From assembly GCA_021234155.1 (NCBI GenBank), contig JAJEKV010000239.1, positions 434,001-498,000 of the forward strand: 64,000 nucleotides of DNA, written 5' to 3'. Position numbers and translations under genes: made by a program. Below, one piece after another: positions 22,738-34,900 of the stretch (position 1 is its first letter; each line of letters opens with the position of its first letter). The notes beneath the pieces were generated by a model that saw only the letters and a program-made list of their open reading frames with translations, ran no database searches and had not been told where the DNA came from. Source of the DNA: Isoetes taiwanensis (Eukaryota > Streptophyta > Lycopodiopsida > Isoetales > Isoetaceae).

Positions 22738-25700
22738 TGAATGCAAAATTCAGAGCAATCTCATCGGAAGATGTTAGTTTTGAAGGGTATGATATGAAGC
22801 AAGACCTACTATGTAAGAAATGGTTTTTGAGGTCATAGAAGGGTATAGAACATGTAATGAGGTCTGCGTGTTGGATGAAGATAGACACATCTATGGGATA
22901 TTGTTAAAACTTGAAGATGTGCCTGGAGAAGATGGCAATTGTGTCCTTGAAGCCTTGGTGGAAAATATGACAGATAATAAAGTCTATGGTTATACTTTAT
23001 CCTTCGAAAATTTTGACATAACTAAGATGGCACAGACCGAAGAAATTAAGGCCAGTTGTAGACGTTATGGTTGGAAGTTGTCTAACTATAACAATTTAAA
23101 AGCAGCTGGATTGTCTTCCCATGATGATCTTAAGGATGGGCTACGTATGGTTTGTGTCAAATTATCGAGAGAGGATACAGGTTCTCAAGTTTATGCAAAA
23201 TTTGCAAATAAGAAGCCTAACGGTATTCAAAACTGTTCGAAATTATTGAAGAAGAAAAAAGATGCTTCAAAAGGAGAGAAGGAAGATGATGAAAAGAAAA
23301 ATAAAAAGTCTCGAGAAGGGGAAAAGGAAAAAGGTACAAATGATGCACAAAAAGAAGAAAAGAAGGTCTCAAGAAGCAGAGAAGGAAAAAACCTCAAATG
23401 ACAAAGAGGATGCAGTGAATAAAAAAAGGAAATCTCAAGAAGAGGGGAAGGAGAAACCTTTAACAAAAAGAAGACGTATTGATGCCAGTTCTATAAACGA
23501 AGGATCTGCTATTATTGAGAAGTTAGATGATGATGTAAGGGTTGTGGATGTGGCATCTAAAGGGAAGCAAGTTATTGAGACAGGGAGTTCGAAGAGTAAG
23601 AAGAACAAACAACAGCTTAACATTGAAGATGCAGTCCAAAGGGGCTCAGATTACTTTATATTTGGTTTTCCACTTCCTATTATGATTAATGTCGATAACT
23701 GCATCATTCCCGACCTTAGTATATCGAAGGAATTTGCCCAATGGAACTATAGGAAGTATAATCCAAGTCACATGCAATGGCTAAGGAATGAAATGTTACG
23801 ACATCCTACTAGCACTCCTGAGACAGCTGATCTATTGCCTATAGATCCTATTACTTTGCAACCTCGTTCCATAAAGAATTTGAGTGAAGCTTGCAGTAAA
23901 GATACGAGGTTTGTAGTAATTGCTGGTCAACATTCAATGAGGGCAATGCAGTTGCTTTCAGGAGAAAGCTCAGAATATAGGCAAAGGTGGGGCATGCGTG
24001 CGGCCAGGATCATTGCACATGACACTCCAATGCTAAAGCTAATGGAAATCTCATCTGAGGCGAACAAGAAAAATGAAAAAAATAAGTTTGTCTCACCTTC
24101 TCTAGATCAGTTTGAGCAAGCGAGAGCGCAATTTGAGATAATGAAATGGCCTCCAAAGTCTGTTCAAGGAAAGGCAACAAGTGCAGAATTTAAGGTGATT
24201 ATTAATTTTTTATTTCGTCTTGATTTATTTTTTATTTTCCCACATGTTTTGAGGTTTCTTAGTGGCTTTTAATCTTCACAATACAGGAGTTTGACCAAAT
24301 TGCAAAAGTCACATTCGGGGGGAAGGCAACAGTTTCTGTGATCTACAATCTTCTAACGACAGTGAGGCATATATTTGATAAGTGGAGTAGAGCAATTGAT
24401 CTCTATAACAAAGGTGAGCTGCCAGATTCACAAGGAAATATGGGAAGTGCTAGAAGTGGAAAAGACATAAACTTGTCATTATTTCGTTGCACACAACAAT
24501 TGACCATTAAGGAGTTAGAAGATGTGGCTAATGCCTTGTTGAAAGGCTCAATTACTTGGAGCAAAGGGAAGACTGGACACGGACAAAAGTTAGAATATGT
24601 GACAAATTATGCTGATCGGATTAAAGAATGTCGGGTGTTGAAAAAGGGCATGCTAACTCACATGAGAAACTATACCCGTGACCAAACTCTGACTTTATCA
24701 AGATTATTTGCAGAGAGTCCTACAATATCCTCATCATGGGAGCAGCTTAGAGGTTATTGCTCAAGTTGGTGTAAAGAGGTTTTGGATAAAAGTAAAAGTG
24801 GCAATATGCCAAGCCTTGCCACTGATCAGCTTGAAGCTATATGGGGATATGATCATGGTCGTGGTTATAATGCACCATAAAGTCATGTTGTTGTGTATAG
24901 CATAGGGCCAAAGGTCATTAAGACGAAAGATGTCAGGATTTTTGAGAAAGATAGAGCTATAGATTTAATTGTAGTTCACACGTAAGAAGGGTGGAACAAA
25001 AAAGATTTTGAAGACATCATCAGTTTGGTTGCTGATATTAATAAAGAGGTACTTTGTGATTTTGCTTTTAATTCTATTACTATTATTCTTTTATGTTATT
25101 GCTTATAGTCAGTGCATTGTTTCTTGAATTTGTAGAGCTCATATTTATATCTCTTTTTCTTGACACCGCATGAAATACATGTTTGCTTAGAAACCTTAGA
25201 AGCTATTGAGGGAAAAGTGCACATTCTATTTGGCTACCATGAAGCTAACACAACAGAGAAAGGTGTTCATGCCCTAAAGACCTTTGTAATTCTTGCACGT
25301 GTTTCAAAGGATGTAAAAGGATCACTGGAATCCTTATTATACAAGAACGGCTCACTTTACTTTAGGTCACTTTACTTTAGGACAGATGACCCGTGATTTA
25401 GATTATGATCCGTCTTGCAAAGTGAAGACTCCAAACAGCTTGGATTTATATAGGAAGCCGAATGAGTTATTCAATGGCCGATGGATCGCAAGGTGGAACA
25501 ATTGTCAAAGGTTTGATATTGCGAAATGGTATACTTAGGTCTATTGACTCTCTTTCTAGGCCAAATCAAACAATTATGGAGGTTAATTGTGGAGGCAATG
25601 TTGCTCGGGAAGCATTGCTTTTGGGTAGACAAGCAATTGTCTTGACAGATAACTCTATTCAGAAAACTGCAATTGAAGCTATTATATCTGGATTTTCAAA

Positions 25701-26397
25701 ATTACCATTATTTCATATTTTGAAAAAAAAAGTACAGGTAGATTCTGGTGCACTGAATGTAGTCCAAGAACCAGGATCTACATCTACAGATTTTCAGACT
25801 GCACAACAAGTTCTCTCTACACCATCTCCAAAAGATCATTCTGATAATGACTCTCTTGGTCAGGAAGATGAAGATGTAGATGTCGATGAAGAGGAAGAGG
25901 AAGAGGAAGAGGAAGAGGAAGAGGAGGAAGAACAAGCACAGAACATTGAAGATATAGATGAGGATCCAGATGCACATGATGTAGAAAAGGAAAAGTCTGG
26001 AGACCAAAACATAGAACCAGAAGCACATCACGTACAACTCCATGACGAAGAGAAGGGAGGAGCCATGCTAAAAGCTGGAGACCAAGTGGTAGAACACACT
26101 GATAAAGAAGAGCATGAGGTACAGTTGCAAGAGGGAGGTTTGTGCTCCCCAAAGCTTGCACAAGAGGAAGAGCGTGACGCTGAGTTGTAAGAGAGGAAGG
26201 TTTGCACTCCCAAAGCAAACTCAAGAGGAAGAGAACAAAAAATACAGTGTGAAAATCTTTTCTATACCCATAAGCCAAATGCAATTCCTTTTCAAGCTCA
26301 TGACTCTACGACTTATTGTGAGGTTAAAAAAACGCTAGATGATTTTCAGCTTGATGAATATGGTTCATACTTGAGCCTTGATTTAGGTGAAGCATGA
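22738..26397 (+). pseudogene. ParB-like / beta-class amino-methyltransferase-like fusion protein, multi-exon, several frameshifts
   Basis: The start is ATG at 22,738, two bases after an intron acceptor (TTTCCTTACAG). An unknown N-terminal domain and a Lys/Glu-rich linker (frameshifts near 22,815 and 23,365) precede a ParB-like part: RKYNPSHMQWLRNEM, VVIAGQHSMRAMQLL (about 23,910-23,955), then ISSEANKK, and after an intron (24,195-24,286) a helix-turn-helix-like IAKVTFGGKATVSVIYNLL. This is the ParB order. Then DLIVVHT (about 24,965) sits where DPPY-type motif IV is expected. A second intron (25,049-25,135) follows, and later ELFNG, EVNCGGNVAREALLLGRQA (about 25,577-25,630) resembles motif I, in the beta-class order. 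A poly-Glu region and an in-frame TAA (26,188) follow; frame open to 26,397. It would bind and perhaps methylate DNA; motif IV is damaged here. Confidence 0.6.
25894..25932 (+). repeat. GAGGAA repeat encoding poly-Glu
   Basis: A hexamer repeat in the acidic linker of the ParB/methyltransferase-like protein. It is low complexity and likely to vary in length. Just downstream (26,130-26,230) the segment GAGGTTTG.GCTCCCCAAAG..CAAGAGGAAGAG is duplicated. Confidence 0.8.
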
Positions 26398-26700
26398 TGT
26401 ATCACTTCGAACATATGTTCGATGTTTCAACTGATTGTTTTTTGCATGCGTAGGAATATGATGATGGCTCAATGAAGGATTAAAGAGACGTTACAAATTT
26501 TCAAACGCTGTTATATCCAAATGTTCATAAACTCTATCATGCATAAATACGTTTTGTAGATTTCTTGCCATTGAGAAGGGAAGAATGTGACCGTTTTTTG
26601 TTATATAGTTTCCAGTGCAATGTAATCATAAAATGCTCTTTTCATATCCCATAGAATTAGTTCTTGTGTAATGAACTAATTAACTCTTAATTTGTTAATA

Positions 26701-27628
26701 GATATTGAAGTTGTACAAGCAATACCACCATTTCAAGAGACCTCGAGGAATCTTATTATTCTTGATATGAATGGGGTTCTATTAAAATATGTTTGTAAGG
26801 AAGATAATAGACATAAAATCATAGTCAGACCAAACTGTCTTGCTTTTATCGAACACCTTTTAAAGTTTGCAGAGGTTGCAATTTGGACAACAATGTCAGA
26901 GACAAGTTTATTGACTTGTTTGGAGAAGATTGTGCCCAATGATAAAGTTTTCAAATTCTTATAAGGAAATGCACAAACATAGGGTATGATTACCTCTTTC
27001 ATAAGAGGCCGTTTCTTATCAAAGATCTTAACAAGGTATGGAGACGATATCCAGAGTATAGTGTGCATAACACTATCATGATTGATGATGATCACAGAAA
27101 ATCATTTCGAAATCCAAAATATGTTGTCTTGCATCCTTTTTCAATATGCTGGAAGTAAGGAAGATAACTTTTTGTTAGGAGCTTTATTACCTTATTTACA
27201 AGAAGCATGCAATAGTGGAAGCACCCAAGATTTTTTACGATATAACTTTAAGAATGAGCTTTTTCACGAAAGACGGGAAGAAGATTCTGATGATGTTCGA
27301 AGATCTTTATATTATGCTCAAGAGTATTGGGCACCTAGAGAAAATGTTGGATCAGCCCCCGATCTGAAACGAAGACTAATTTCACGATAATGACCATAGT
27401 GATAGCAAAGGAAGCAACTCTCATCATACGAGGGCACATGTTGGACCTGCTCTTCAAAGGCGTAGAATTACAGATGGCCACATTAGAATGTCAAATGCAG
27501 CGACAATGTTATTGGCCTTAAACTCAGGATTTCAAGGTAGACACATCAGTGCAAGCTTAGCAAGACAATATTTGGAATTAAGAAATGGAATATCAAATTG
27601 TCTTTGTTATACACTTTGTTCATTGTAA
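26701..27628 (+). pseudogene. FCP1-homology HAD phosphatase-like gene (broken)
   Basis: FCP1-type HAD enzymes remove phosphate from protein Ser/Thr. An acceptor (TTGTTAATAG) precedes the exon at 26,701. It reads NLIILDMNGVLL, the nucleophile block, with Asn where most HAD enzymes have the second Asp; I recall D.NG in one plant subgroup. IIVRPNCLAFIEHLLKFAEV and AIWTT follow. After a frameshift near 26,960 come KRPFLIKDLNKVW and IMIDDDHRKSFRNPKYVVLH, the DD motif. A further shift gives LLGALLPYLQEA, and a final shift near 27,380 leads to a C-terminus ending at TAA 27,626-27,628. It could be captured cargo or the last exons of the ParB-like gene; no transcript evidence decides. Confidence 0.65.
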
Positions 27629-27741
27629 TAGAGATATCCAGTTTGCTATAATAATAAAACAAAAATATTTGGTGTACTCATGCATTATATGTTTTGTATA
27701 AGCTTAATAAATGGATGCAAAACCCATAAAGCAGTGGTCTG

Positions 27742-28319
27742 TGTTGTTTCATGGAGCAGTTGGTATGTAATAAATATTCGAAGTGTCCTTCCCCTTCCAT
27801 CCTATTTGTGTTTGAATCCATTCCCTTTCCCTCCCCTATTTGAAAATGATATTTTAGTGTTCGTATTTCACATGCCTATTTGAAATGATATATCGATGTT
27901 AGTATTGAAATGTTTGTCTTTAATCATATGCTTATCAAATTCTAGGCTCAATGTAGTTAAAACACGATCCAATTCTTTTCTAAAGTATTGATCTAACATT
28001 TTATTTTATTTTTCAATCTATGTTGTTTTATGGAGCAGTTGGTATATAATGAATATTCGAAGTGTCCTTCCCCTTCCATTCTATTTGTGTTTGAATCCAT
28101 TCCCTTTCCCTCCCCTATTTGGAAATGATATAATGTTCGTATTTCACATGCCTATTTGGAAATGATATATCAATGTTAGTATTAAAATGCTTGTCTTTAA
28201 TCATATGCTTATCAAGTTCCAAGGTTATTTGTATTTTACATGTTCAATGTAGTTAAAACACGATCCAATTCTTTTCTTCAAGTATTGATCTAATATTTTA
28301 TTTTATTTTTCAATCTATG
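27742..28319. repeat. tandem duplication of about 280 bp near right end of the 14.2-kb element
   Basis: Bases 27,742-28,020 and 28,021-28,319 share GTTGTTT.ATGGAGCAGTTGG, GAAGTGTCCTTCCCCTTCC, TGAATCCATTCCCTTTCCC and the block ending TTCAATCTATGTT. They differ by small indels. This lies in the 3' flank of the FCP1-like gene. Confidence 0.85.
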
Positions 28320-28544
28320 TTTGACTCCACTTCCACACTCCCACCTCCCTTTTTTACATCCTTTCTTCTTCAAAGAGAAAAAAAAAAAAACAAAACTAAG
28401 GACTTGTCTAGCCATCATAAGTTCATGCTACGACAATTTATTTTATGTTCGCGTTTATAACTCGTCATTTATTAGAATACTTATTTTACAGAGTTGTCAA
28501 TTATATTTCTTGCTAAAAAACTACACGAACGCTTATGGTTAGAC

Positions 28545-28577
28545 TTGAATAAGTCTAAAATTTGCTAAATATGTCAT
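28545..28577 (-). repeat. right terminal inverted repeat of the 14.2-kb element
   Basis: The reverse complement starts ATGACATATTTAGC and ends AGACTTATTCAA, pairing with 14,329-14,361. It is followed by AATT (28,578-28,581) and then LTR sequence GGGAATGGACCC, identical to the join in the intact LTR at 38,219. Confidence 0.85.
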
Positions 28578-28930
28578 AATTGGGAATGGACCCACTTGCC
28601 TTTAATGACTATGTGGCCAACAAGTGCCCACATGGAAAGGTGTGCCCATATTAATGTGCATATTGGCAAATGTGCACATTAATTGCGACACTGGTATGGC
28701 CCACTTGGCACCAAGTGTCCACATGGGAAAATGTGCACTCAGATAATTGTGCACATGGTTAAACGTGCACATTAATTAAGGCACACCCTCATGAAGTTGC
28801 CCCCTGTGGGCTACCCACTTGGCTACACGCTTGGCCGCAGACATCGCCGGGCCGGACGGCGGTAACGCTGGCGATTAGGCAAAGATAAAGATACGCCCCG
28901 GACCGTGATAATCGCGGCCGGAACGCCACA
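28578..28930 (-). repeat. LTR (left copy), inner part
   Basis: Aligns with 38,219-38,567: GGGAATGGACCCACTTGCC, AACAAGTGCCCACATGG, GTGCACATTAATT and the end GGAACGCCACA (GGAACGTCACA in the other copy). The last 130 bp are more diverged. It carries several GTGCACA repeats. Confidence 0.85.
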
Positions 28931-28945
28931 TTCTCCCCACCTTTG
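28931..28945 (-). other. polypurine tract of the LTR retrotransposon
   Basis: On the minus strand AAAGGTGGGGAGAA lies directly before the 3' LTR start TGTGGCG, as expected for the primer of plus-strand DNA synthesis. Confidence 0.75.
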
Positions 28946-31900
28946 AAATGATGTCGTTCGGCAAAGATCGCGGGTCTCCCCACCTTGAATCTTCCTAACT
29001 CCGCAATCAACCCGATGCATAACGATATACTACTATAATACTTACACATTTATTAAGATTACCTTAAGGTAATATTTTTTAAAACATTATTACGCCCTTA
29101 CATTATCAACTAACTTGTCACTTCAGAACCCTATTAAACAAGGTACTTATTAGTCTCCGTTATCACAACATTTACTTTATCACAATTTAACACCTTCATA
29201 TACAATTATTACTTAAGGTAATTTTCATTCCTTGCAACACATTCCAACAAAATTTGTGTTGCAAGTCTCGCACCTTTAAAATCCTCGATTAATTTTTACA
29301 ATATCTATAATTACATACTTACTATCTTAATTATTAGAATTACTCTAAGGTAATGTTTAAGACATTAATGTACTATTTCATTATCCAATTAACTTATCAC
29401 TTCATAACTTAATCCACGCTAAGGTAATTATTAACCTTACTTAATACAACATTTAAGTTTATCAAAGTTTATCAATTTCATACCAAATTTACACTTCTAA
29501 GGTATTTTTCATCCCTTGCAACACATTATAACAAAATTTGTGTTGTAAGCCTTCGTAGTTCGGACCTCCTTGCCTCCGGAGCACTCTATTGGCCCTGCAG
29601 GTCCATTAACTACCTATTATTAATTATTAATAAAATTTTGTTATATGGTGACCACCCCACCTATCTACATGGATGCATGGCTAATCTCCGCCGAGGGGAA
29701 GAGGGTGAATCTTCCATTATGGTCATGAGACAAATACTTATATGCCTATATGCCGCCATGCCTACACCTCTAGTTGCCCAACAGGAGGATATCCTTCCCA
29801 GATATGGGGGAAGGATAGATTCCTCTTATCAAAGCATATATGGGGGCTAAAGGTGCCTTTCCTATCAATGCATCTCTCAATGACCTCCTTTCTTCGAGGT
29901 CGCCTACTCGGGATGTAAGTAGACTTTTCTAATCTACCTTCCACTGGCCCAAGCGGAAACGCCGGGCCATGCCTACATTGGCATTACACCACGCCCCTAG
30001 AGATCACCGTCGTGGTCTCATCATTCCAGAACAACGCATGCAATCCATACCAAGCATAGGTTGCATGCGTGAGATTAATCTTAACTACACATGAAACTAA
30101 TCTAAACACAAATCGACATGCCCGAGCCGATTTTACCGGCTCCTTTAATGCATGTGATTAACATAATTACCCTAAGGTAATATTTATGAATTAACATTAT
30201 CATGGTATCGGACACATTACTCCGATAGTACAATTATATTTACTCTAAACTTTGTAATATTTAACGACTTTTAGATCACGATTATTTAAACAATAGCTTT
30301 GGTTTAGACCTATTATTACATAGACAAGGTCTTTAATTATTATACACAAGAATTAGATGTGCTTCTTTATTCTCTTCCTTGGGTCCTAGATTACCCTTTG
30401 GAAGTATATCCTTAAGATGCATTTAAGTATATCCGAATTGTATCTTCTATTTATATTTATAAGGACCCCGAGGTCATATAGCTATCCTTGGAAGGAATTG
30501 CATCTTTTAAGGATTAATTAACATGCTACCTCACATTATCGTTGTTATTTAACTTATTTTCTATGATACATATACGCATAAACAATTTTTATCCAGCTTA
30601 TTAGGATCTACATTTAACTTATCTATAAGACACATTAAAGCTTATAATATATGCGCACGCCTTACCTAAAGGCTAGAACGATCCACCCATTGAGCTCAAG
30701 GCCGAGTAATTTGGAGATGACTTGGTCGTTGCATTGCTCCCATCATTTTGCTCCACTTCGTTGGTGTAGTTAGCTATCATGCCTGGCCTCAAGACGCTGA
30801 AGGCCTCCCGAGCTATCTATCTATCTATCTTACGCTCTATTCGCTTCGCCATTGCCGAGTGAACTCTATTCTACGGGTCACCAATTCGATGCAAGTGTGT
30901 TCAATCATAAGATTGAGCTCTCCCACTTTCTTCAAAAAGAAAAAATGGTCCCATTCCCTTCAATGACGTTGTACCCCACGTCATATCTATTCTCTCCCCT
31001 TAAGAGGTTATACGCTTCTTACTTAGCGATTAATTTATTAGCCTTAGCTAACATATATAATCATCTAAGATGGATGCACATATTATGTTATCATTTATTT
31101 CAATATAGTTACGGGTTACCTACTTAGTTAGAATGATTCCAAACCACAAGGTTTTGTCATCATGACAATTCCTTTTGTCTCAAAAGACTATTTGATTACT
31201 ATAATTTTATTTTAGATGTACCTTACATGTATTATTCTTTTATATTCTAGAGATTCCCCTTTCTTAGCTATTTAAACTCTTGGAATATTCCTACCAATCG
31301 AATTGATGTCATCGAACAAGTTGGCCGGACTTGTTAGATTACTTCTTTTCTTTCGCTTGATTATTCTTTTGAGGTACTAGATTTTATACATGGTCAACAA
31401 TTATCCTAGTAATGATTCCTTCTTAGTGAGGGAGATCAATCTCACCAAATGGTTTCAATACATTGATGTCTGTTAACAATCGTGTATAATTATAGTTACT
31501 CCTATGCATTTCCTTCCCAATCTTGACGCTTTAGCTCAATATTGGGGCGATCCTTTTCAGCGCAGAATATCCGAAATGCCTTCTAATCCCAATATGGATG
31601 TTACCGTCCATACATTTACCCTACTAGGCCCCATGGCCTTAGATGCTTTGAGCTTGCTAGAAGCTCATCCACCGCTGTTCGCTTGAGGTAGCAAGGTAAC
31701 CTTTTTCCGAAGTCGCTGATACTTCAGTCTTCCTTGACGGTGGATCCCCTTTGATGTAGAGGTTGACTTTGTTCGTTAGGAAGCCCTCATTGCCGGGTGG
31801 CTTGATGGTGTAGTTGATCACTTGAAATCTTCCATGCCGCTTTTCAAAAGTCCTAAGGTGGCGCTGAAGAAGATCTTACTTTTGTCTTGGTGTTTTAAAA

Positions 31901-34900
31901 CGACGACTCAGATCCGGATATTGTTTTTTCGACCCCATCGACGCCCTCATACGCCGAGTCCTTTTGTCGTTATCGTGTTGCCCTCAAGAGTGTTGAGGAT
32001 GTTGATTGTTTTCACCCCGCAATTTGCCCTCGACATCTCTTCCTTTGATCTGTTATGGGAAGGAATAACAAGGAACTATACATGCAAAACATATAGCTTA
32101 CATAATTACAATTACTACTAGAGCTATTAGGTCCCCTTGTGCCTCCCTTCGAAGTTGCACACCTACTCCTTGGCAATGTCGTCATCGTGTTCCTCCCTTA
32201 CAATGGTGTTGATGATCTATATCCTCCTATTTGTACCGCCATCGCATACTCCGGTAACTTGTTGATATACTTGGGCCCTCCGATGTTTGTTTTCGGCTAT
32301 GGCACAACACGCTTTGCATCGATTCTAACTAAAGGTGTGCTTCAACATTTCTACCGCTCATCCCCGTTTCTGCTGTAATTGTTCTCCCCTTCATGATACT
32401 TTGAAGCTATTTGAAGCCGCCTCTTGAGGCTAGTTGGGCGCATGTTAGGTTCCTTTGGCTATACTCCTCCTGAGTTGTTCTTTTATATATATATTGTTTT
32501 GAATCCTTCCATCCTTGGGTTCACTGGATTTTGTTGCATGCAAGTCCACGCTTTAAGTAAGTTATCGAGTTCCCCCCCCTTAGTTGCTTCTCCATCGAAG
32601 CCCAAACTTCCTTGTTTGATCCCCCATCACATGGCTTGACGCGTTGTCACGCTCCACGATTGCTATGCCGCCTTCTTGTCTTGATGTACCTTCGGTGGCT
32701 TTTGATTGTGCTCTCGGGCTTTGATCCCGAACGTGGAAGAAGTGGGGTTGCTAGCACTTCTCGAAGCTTTCAGCCTCGACCTTTGTCCCTCTATGCATGT
32801 CGATCTCTACGGCAAGTAAAGCATCATGGCTCTCCTCCATGCCGGCTATATTGTCGGATGATGGATCCTTATATCCGCGCAGCCTTGACCCTTTGAGTTG
32901 AAGAAGTACCGCTTTAGATATACTCTTGTCGTTGAATAACCGGGCTATTATCTTGAACTCTCTTTTGCGAAGGTGAAGGTGCCCTTGTCGTTAAGGTGTC
33001 GTAATGCTTCTACCTTGGGCATTTTGAGGTCCCACATGCCGGAGATATGATCGGGCTTCTTCTCTTCTAATTACCGGTAGGAGTACCGACGGGCCATCAC
33101 CTAGTTGTTGAAGGCATATCTCCTCGCTATAGTGCCTTTAGTAAGTGCATCTCCATGTAATACACGTGTCATAGCGCATCACCCCTATATTACCACAAGG
33201 TGGAATTATGGCCGCCGAGATGTTGTCTTCTTAGTTGGCTCGCTGATGCTCTGGGTCGCTCTCCTTCTATTGTTGAGGCCACGCGGTCATAAGTTCGCAA
33301 GTGCCGCCAATCGCTAGAAGAGGTAGTGTTGCGCCTCGACGATGTCCCCGTGCCGCTGCTGATGATCTTCACATGATCGGCATTGTCTCTTATCCTAACA
33401 TTGGCCGACGAGCGGTCTTCTACTTGAGGGCACTTCCCCAAGTGTTTGAGTCAAGGTTTGCTTGGCCTCGGGTCGTTTCTCCCTCAGACTTGCTCTTCCA
33501 TTTTTATCTTGGGCTATAGCAGCTCTCCTTGCTTCCTCCTTTGGTAGTCGGCGAAGGAGCTTCCCGATCTAAGCGCTTAAAACCCGAAACATGACTTTAA
33601 ACTCATGTTTCTCCACTATATATGTGGACACCCTAGATATACAATAGACATATACGCATTTACATTGGGATTTTAATTCATCCACTTTTCCAAAACAACT
33701 ACAAAGATCTACTTAAATGTTTATACTCCTTTAGGGTTTTCCCTCCTCCTATCGCAAGATTTGATTCTTCGGGTTTTGCCGCTTCTTCATTCGCTCGTTG
33801 ATTCGGATTCTTTTGAGATGCTACTATTGTTGAGCTTCATGTCTAATCCGGAGCTCATCACATTAAGCTGCTAAGAGTGTTCGCCGATGTGATCCCTTCA
33901 AAAGATGCTCCTCCTTAATGTGTATGTTCGCCGTGAAGGAATGCGGTGACCGCCAACGCCCCTATATGCGGTGTGTCGCTAAGGTTGCCGATGTGCGTGC
34001 CGCTGATCGCTTGAGTAGGATCACCGCTGTTGCAGCCGGCATTCTCGAATGTCTTCGGCTCGGTGATCATAGTCGGTAGGCGTGCATTGTCGCTCCTCCA
34101 CAAGTTGAATTTCCGGGCGCGACCGCTGTTTTGGGCTTTGCTTCATTCCGGAGGTGCCTCCCCGCGGCCCGGAAGTGTGGTCATCTCCATTGCACCTTAC
34201 CATAGCTCCTTTTCTGGTCGCCTTTTATTGATTTGTACCTCGTTGGCTAGGTCATTTCCTCCGCCACTTGGGGTCTTATCCATTCGAAGTCTCGCACTCC
34301 TTTTGGCCGACGTAGTAAAGTCGCCCTTCCTTTGTTCTAGATGTTTCGGTCGTGAATTTTGTTCGAAGGAATATTCTCCTCCTTGATCTTGCCCCCTAAT
34401 GCCGATAGAGGCCTTCAAGTCGGAGATGTTCCTTCCCTCATAGCGCGCCTCTCCCTCATGGTCTCCTACTTTTGGAACCCATGAAAGTTCTCCGCTGGTG
34501 CAAGGGAGCCGAAGCTCGTCCGGTCAGCCTTAGGTGCTTTGTGGTTGCCTAGCTTGTTGTTCCTTTGTTGACGTTGCATGACATTCGCTTTGAGCCGGCC
34601 GGGCCGCAAGGTCGAGTTGTCTTCCTCCGGTTTCTATACGCCTCGTGTCGCCATGACTTTCTCCTCGACGGAAGATTATGCCCTCGCCCTAGCTCGTGAT
34701 GCTAACGCTGCGATCGGCGTCTAACGCCTTCCGCACCTATATTTTGTCTGCCTTTGCATTCTTCCATTTGAAACTCATGTGCGCCGAAATTGGTTAAGGC
34801 ATCGAGATCCTCTTTCTTCGATGTGACCCGCCGTGGTAGCCGGAGGTTGACATCTAGAAAAATTCTTGATGCCGCTTGGTTACTAAATATTCTTCCCATT

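Larger units (their letters stand above)
14329..28577. mobile_element. 14.2-kb DNA transposon with DUF7869-like transposase and ParB/methyltransferase-like gene
   Basis: The 33-bp ends ATGACATATTTAG..AGACTTATTCAA are inverted and match at 30 of 33 positions. AATT is duplicated outside, and the intact LTR at 38,219-38,222 shows the empty site. Inside, two blocks of genes point outward: a putative transposase (-, 14,511-17,528), and ParB/methyltransferase-like and FCP1-like genes (+, 22,738-27,628). The centre holds tandem repeats and 22 palindromes. A DDE-type enzyme plus a 4-bp duplication recalls Sola-type elements, but I cannot assign a superfamily. Frameshifts in each gene suggest this copy no longer moves by itself. 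Confidence 0.85.

Noticed and set aside
25708-26284. Minus-strand frames opposite the ParB/methyltransferase-like gene
   Set aside because: They are shadows of the acidic plus-strand coding region, including the poly-Glu repeat.
29638-29944. Possible tRNA or snoRNA in GC-rich islands of the LTR interior
   Set aside because: No cloverleaf, box C/D or H/ACA pattern could be drawn there or elsewhere in the window.
31504-34386. Plus-strand frames of 60-118 codons inside the LTR element as host genes
   Set aside because: They show no domain, no splice structure and no codon continuity, and lie inside a retrotransposon reading on the other strand.
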